Shown one piece after another: positions 63,830 through 64,000 of a DNA stretch of 64,000 nt (its first letter is position 1; each line of letters opens with the position of its first letter). Under the pieces are notes generated by a model. It made no database searches, was not told the DNA's origin, and saw only the letters and a program-made list of their open reading frames with translations. A program made the position numbers and the translations under genes. This DNA comes from Pseudomonas sp. KU26590 (GTDB lineage: Bacteria > Pseudomonadota > Gammaproteobacteria > Pseudomonadales > Pseudomonadaceae), in contig NZ_CP110644.1 of assembly GCF_026153515.1 (NCBI RefSeq), forward strand, positions 3,439,501 through 3,503,500. The letters are read 5' to 3'.

Positions 63830-64000
63830 TGGCCAATACCATGAGCGGCCTGAGACGTCAGATCGCCAGCGCAGGTGACTTGAGGTCCGTCGTCCGGACC
63901 ATGAAAGCCTCAGCTGCCGCCGCTATCGGTCAGTACGAAAAGTCGGTAGCCGCGTTGGCCGATTACGCGTGCACCGTGGAACTGGGACTGAGCGTCTGTC
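63829..64000 (+). CDS. atpG: N-type ATPase gamma subunit, partial (cut by window end)
   Basis: The first 57 codons are visible. MSGLRRQIASAGDLRSVVRT, then MKASAAAAIGQYEKSV, is the start of the gamma rotor-shaft subunit, whose N-terminal helix pairs with the C-terminal one in the central stalk. ATG 63829 is the start; an internal ATG four codons on is possible. It should be about 290 residues and be the last gene of the N-ATPase operon. The remainder lies outside the window. Confidence 0.88.
   Translation, partial: MANTMSGLRRQIASAGDLRSVVRTMKASAAAAIGQYEKSVAALADYACTVELGLSVC

Overview
The window looks like a Pseudomonas chromosome. It is GC-rich, carries an MvaT-type H-NS-like silencer (a family essentially confined to Pseudomonas), and has Pseudomonas-style sugar-acid catabolism and OprI-like lipoproteins. 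No rRNA or tRNA gene was seen. Species cannot be fixed from the sequence alone.

Region 1 (1-14.4 kb) is a hexarate (galactarate/glucarate/talarate) catabolic locus. A LysR regulator and a leuCD-like hydro-lyase pair stand divergent from an MFS permease and an enolase-superfamily L-talarate/galactarate dehydratase-like gene, followed by a LacI-type repressor. The permease-leuC gap holds two copies of a perfect dyad. A second, opposite-strand operon (GguC/AraD1-like protein, second MFS permease, galactarate dehydratase, 2,5-dioxovalerate dehydrogenase) is controlled by a divergent LysR. Together these would import hexarates and carry them towards 2-oxoglutarate. The galactarate dehydratase reading frame is broken at a short C-run.

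Region 2 (14.4-19.0 kb) holds housekeeping and accessory genes: GNAT, mvaT-like, GST, CsbD-like, and a GH3 glycosidase whose 5' end runs into repeated DNA.

Region 3 (19.0-33.0 kb) is a mosaic accessory island marked by IS66 remnants, an IS3-family element and three pairs of dispersed direct repeats (153, 47 and 251 bp). Its first half carries YeeE/YedE (PmpAB-like) transporters, a MarR/DHA2 efflux pair, and a MipA-OmpR-type two-component set. Its second half, distinctly AT-rich, carries a three-gene set: B12-binding-type radical SAM enzyme, DMT/EamA exporter and SAM methyltransferase. This is the best candidate here for an undescribed system, probably a small-molecule modification and export cassette.

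Region 4 (33.0-64.0 kb) is a stress and low-oxygen/energy island. It contains small lipoproteins, Zn-alcohol dehydrogenase, succinate-semialdehyde-type dehydrogenase, a YflT-like protein, VIT1-like transporter, three BON-domain loci (one a fragment), an HlyD/RbbA/ABC-2 permease operon, a tandem UspA, a decayed Fnr-type regulator, a copper-type P-ATPase, a PRC-pgi-tkt operon, an intact Crp/Fnr regulator and a CPA1 antiporter. It ends in a second PRC-barrel gene that overlaps the start of an N-type ATPase operon (atpDCQRBEFAG), cut by the window end inside atpG. The N-ATPase would hydrolyse ATP to pump ions outwards, and the antiporter, PRC, Fnr and carbon-metabolism genes fit a module for survival under energy, acid or ion stress. 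That functional link is inferred from gene order.
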